From Clostridiales bacterium (lineage in GTDB: Bacteria; Bacillota; Clostridia; Oscillospirales; CAG-272), in the NCBI GenBank assembly GCA_016280525.1, contig JAEEGW010000161.1, forward strand, positions 1 through 6,595: DNA of 6,595 nt. The letters run 5' to 3'. Below the pieces are notes generated by a model that was given only the letters and a program-made list of their open reading frames with translations, did no database searches and was not told where the DNA came from. Positions 6,157 through 6,595 of this stretch are shown piece by piece. A program made the position numbers and the translations under genes. The stretch's first letter is position 1, and each line of letters starts with the position of its first letter.

Positions 6157-6220
6157 AAATAATAAAGAAGAAATAAGAAAGAATAAAGAATAAAAACCTG
6201 TGCCCCTTCGGGACGAATTG

Positions 6221-6238
6221 TGTGCGCTAAAGCGCACA
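6221..6238. repeat. Inverted repeat, 7-8 bp arms
   Basis: TGTGCGCT and AGCGCACA are exact complements around AA, giving a 7-bp stem with a TAAA loop. No T run follows on either strand. Confidence 0.75.
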
Positions 6239-6247
6239 TTTGGGGCT

Positions 6248-6293
6248 CCCCACCCCCCTTCTACCGCCCCCCTTACCCCCCCGCCTTCCCCCC
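6248..6293 (-). other. G-run tract, potential G-quadruplex
   Basis: The plus strand has C runs of 4, 6, 6, 7 and 6 at 6248-6251, 6253-6258, 6267-6272, 6276-6282 and 6288-6293. The minus strand therefore has four runs of six or seven G residues separated by 5, 3 and 8 bases, which meets the usual sequence rule for a quadruplex if run ends are used as loop bases. It lies about 180 bases upstream of the rimM promoter. Confidence 0.65.
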
Positions 6294-6308
6294 GTTATTT
6301 TAACGGGG
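6290..6308. repeat. Perfect 8-bp hairpin
   Basis: CCCCGTTA and TAACGGGG pair fully around a TTT loop. On the plus strand a weak T-rich stretch (CTTTCTTT) follows, so plus-strand termination is conceivable, but no plus-strand gene precedes it. Confidence 0.7.
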
Positions 6309-6327
6309 CTTTCTTTGCGGCGTAACA

Positions 6328-6368
6328 GGGTTTCCCCGTTGCGAACATAGTGAGCAATGGGGGTTCCC
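6328..6368. repeat. Imperfect hairpin with 11-base tip
   Basis: CCCCGTTGC (6334-6342) faces GCAATGGGG (6354-6362) with one G-T pair and the loop GAACATAGTGA. Outside it GGG (6328-6330) faces CCC (6366-6368) across a 3x3 internal loop. Confidence 0.65.
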
Positions 6369-6375
6369 GTAAGCT

Positions 6376-6452
6376 GCGCGCGGGCGTCCCCCCCTTACGT
6401 GAGCCCCAAAAACTCGTTCCTCGGTTTCGGGGAACCCCTACGCCCCGCGCGC
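6376..6452. repeat. Nested inverted repeat of 77 bases
   Basis: Outer arms GCGCGCGGGCGT (6376-6387) and ACGCCCCGCGCGC (6440-6452) pair with one bulged C. Inside, read on the minus strand, CCCC-G-AAAC (6432-6424) faces GTTT-T and GGGG (6413-6404) with one bulged T and the tip CGAGGAACGA. The inner stem is better on the minus strand, where one pair is G-U. Confidence 0.6.
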
Positions 6453-6466
6453 CTATTGTTTGCGCC

Positions 6467-6488
6467 CCCTCATTCGTAGAATGACGGG
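6467..6488. repeat. Hairpin with CATTC/GAATG core
   Basis: TCATTC (6470-6475) and GAATGA (6479-6484) pair around GTA. CCC (6467-6469) and GGG (6486-6488) extend the stem past one bulged C. An alternative uses CCCCT with AGGGG (6489-6493) and a larger bulge. Confidence 0.6.
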
Positions 6489-6509
6489 AGGGGACAGGGG
6501 GGTAGACGA

Positions 6510-6542
6510 GCTTTGCGCTTCCGGGGGAAGATTAAGCAAAGC
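6510..6542. repeat. Nested hairpin, GCTTTGC/GCAAAGC
   Basis: Outer 7-bp arms (6510-6516 and 6536-6542) enclose an inner stem CTTCC (6518-6522) with GGAAG (6526-6530). TGCGCTT (6514-6520) could pair instead with AAGCGCA (6548-6554), so two folds compete. Confidence 0.6.
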
Positions 6543-6577
6543 GAGGAAAGCGCAGCGGTCGAAAGAAATCAAGCACA

Positions 6578-6591
6578 GTCACGGCAGTGAC
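6578..6591. repeat. Short hairpin near right edge
   Basis: GTCAC and GTGAC pair around GGCA. Short enough to arise by chance, but it continues the run of palindromes and may be part of a larger structure cut by the window edge. Confidence 0.45.
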
Positions 6592-6595
6592 GCGC

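Larger units (their letters stand above)
6157..6595. other. Non-coding island rich in palindromes and G/C runs
   Basis: No convincing gene occupies this stretch of about 440 bases. It begins with 40 bases lacking C on the plus strand (6157-6196), then a C-run block, then at least six inverted repeats one after another up to the right edge. Frames open at the right edge are short and made of the repeats themselves. Composition differs sharply from the flanking genes. It may be a mosaic of dispersed palindromic elements; the island continues beyond the window. Confidence 0.7.

Noticed and set aside
5941..6237. Minus-strand frame of 98 codons overlapping rimM and its promoter
   Set aside because: It runs through the promoter, the hairpin and the T-rich tract and ends inside rimM in another frame. 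It has no recognisable domain.
6532..6594. Minus-strand frame entering from the right edge and ending at a TAA
   Set aside because: Twenty codons of repeat sequence, no recognisable C-terminus of a known protein. The tail of a gene to the right cannot be excluded, but nothing supports it.
6481..6595. Plus-strand frame starting at an ATG and open to the right edge
   Set aside because: About 38 codons made up of palindromic repeat sequence, with no recognisable protein motif. It could only be judged with sequence beyond the window.

Overview
The window looks like a piece of chromosome from an anaerobic Firmicute of the class Clostridia, probably a gut lineage. The basis is the Firmicute-type HPr (His15 plus the Ser46 kinase site), a TrmD with the PYGGGMGM and LEYPQYTRP signatures, two DUF4330-like proteins, and short GC-rich palindromic repeats of a kind I recall from gut Clostridia. 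The species cannot be named from this sequence. Every supportable gene lies on the minus strand, so transcription runs from right to left.

Layout in transcription order: about 430 bases at the right (6157-6595) hold no convincing gene but are crowded with inverted repeats and homopolymeric G/C runs. A 10-bp hairpin (6134-6156) and a good sigma-A-type promoter (6062-6089) follow. Next come rimM (TTG start) and trmD, overlapping by 4 bases. A 153-base spacer then carries two related hairpin repeats and a tandem heptamer that runs into the end of trmD. A tightly packed set follows: a 625-residue polytopic membrane protein of O-antigen ligase/polymerase type and two small single-pass DUF4330-like proteins. 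HPr comes next with its own strong promoter and an intrinsic terminator. Last is uvrC, which leaves the window at its left edge with about 510 codons visible.

Functionally, rimM and trmD form a ribosome-maturation and tRNA-modification pair. The usual next gene in many bacteria, rplS, is not there; a cell-surface polysaccharide-type module follows instead. HPr beside uvrC fits the clostridial neighbourhood where uvrC sits near hprK, which could lie beyond the left edge (inference).

The least ordinary features are the palindrome-rich island, the paired repeats whose hairpin arms differ in sequence but keep pairing, the unstudied ligase/DUF4330 trio, and a uvrC start codon placed directly behind a terminator with no Shine-Dalgarno sequence. 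I see no CRISPR array, transposase, phage gene, tRNA or rRNA.
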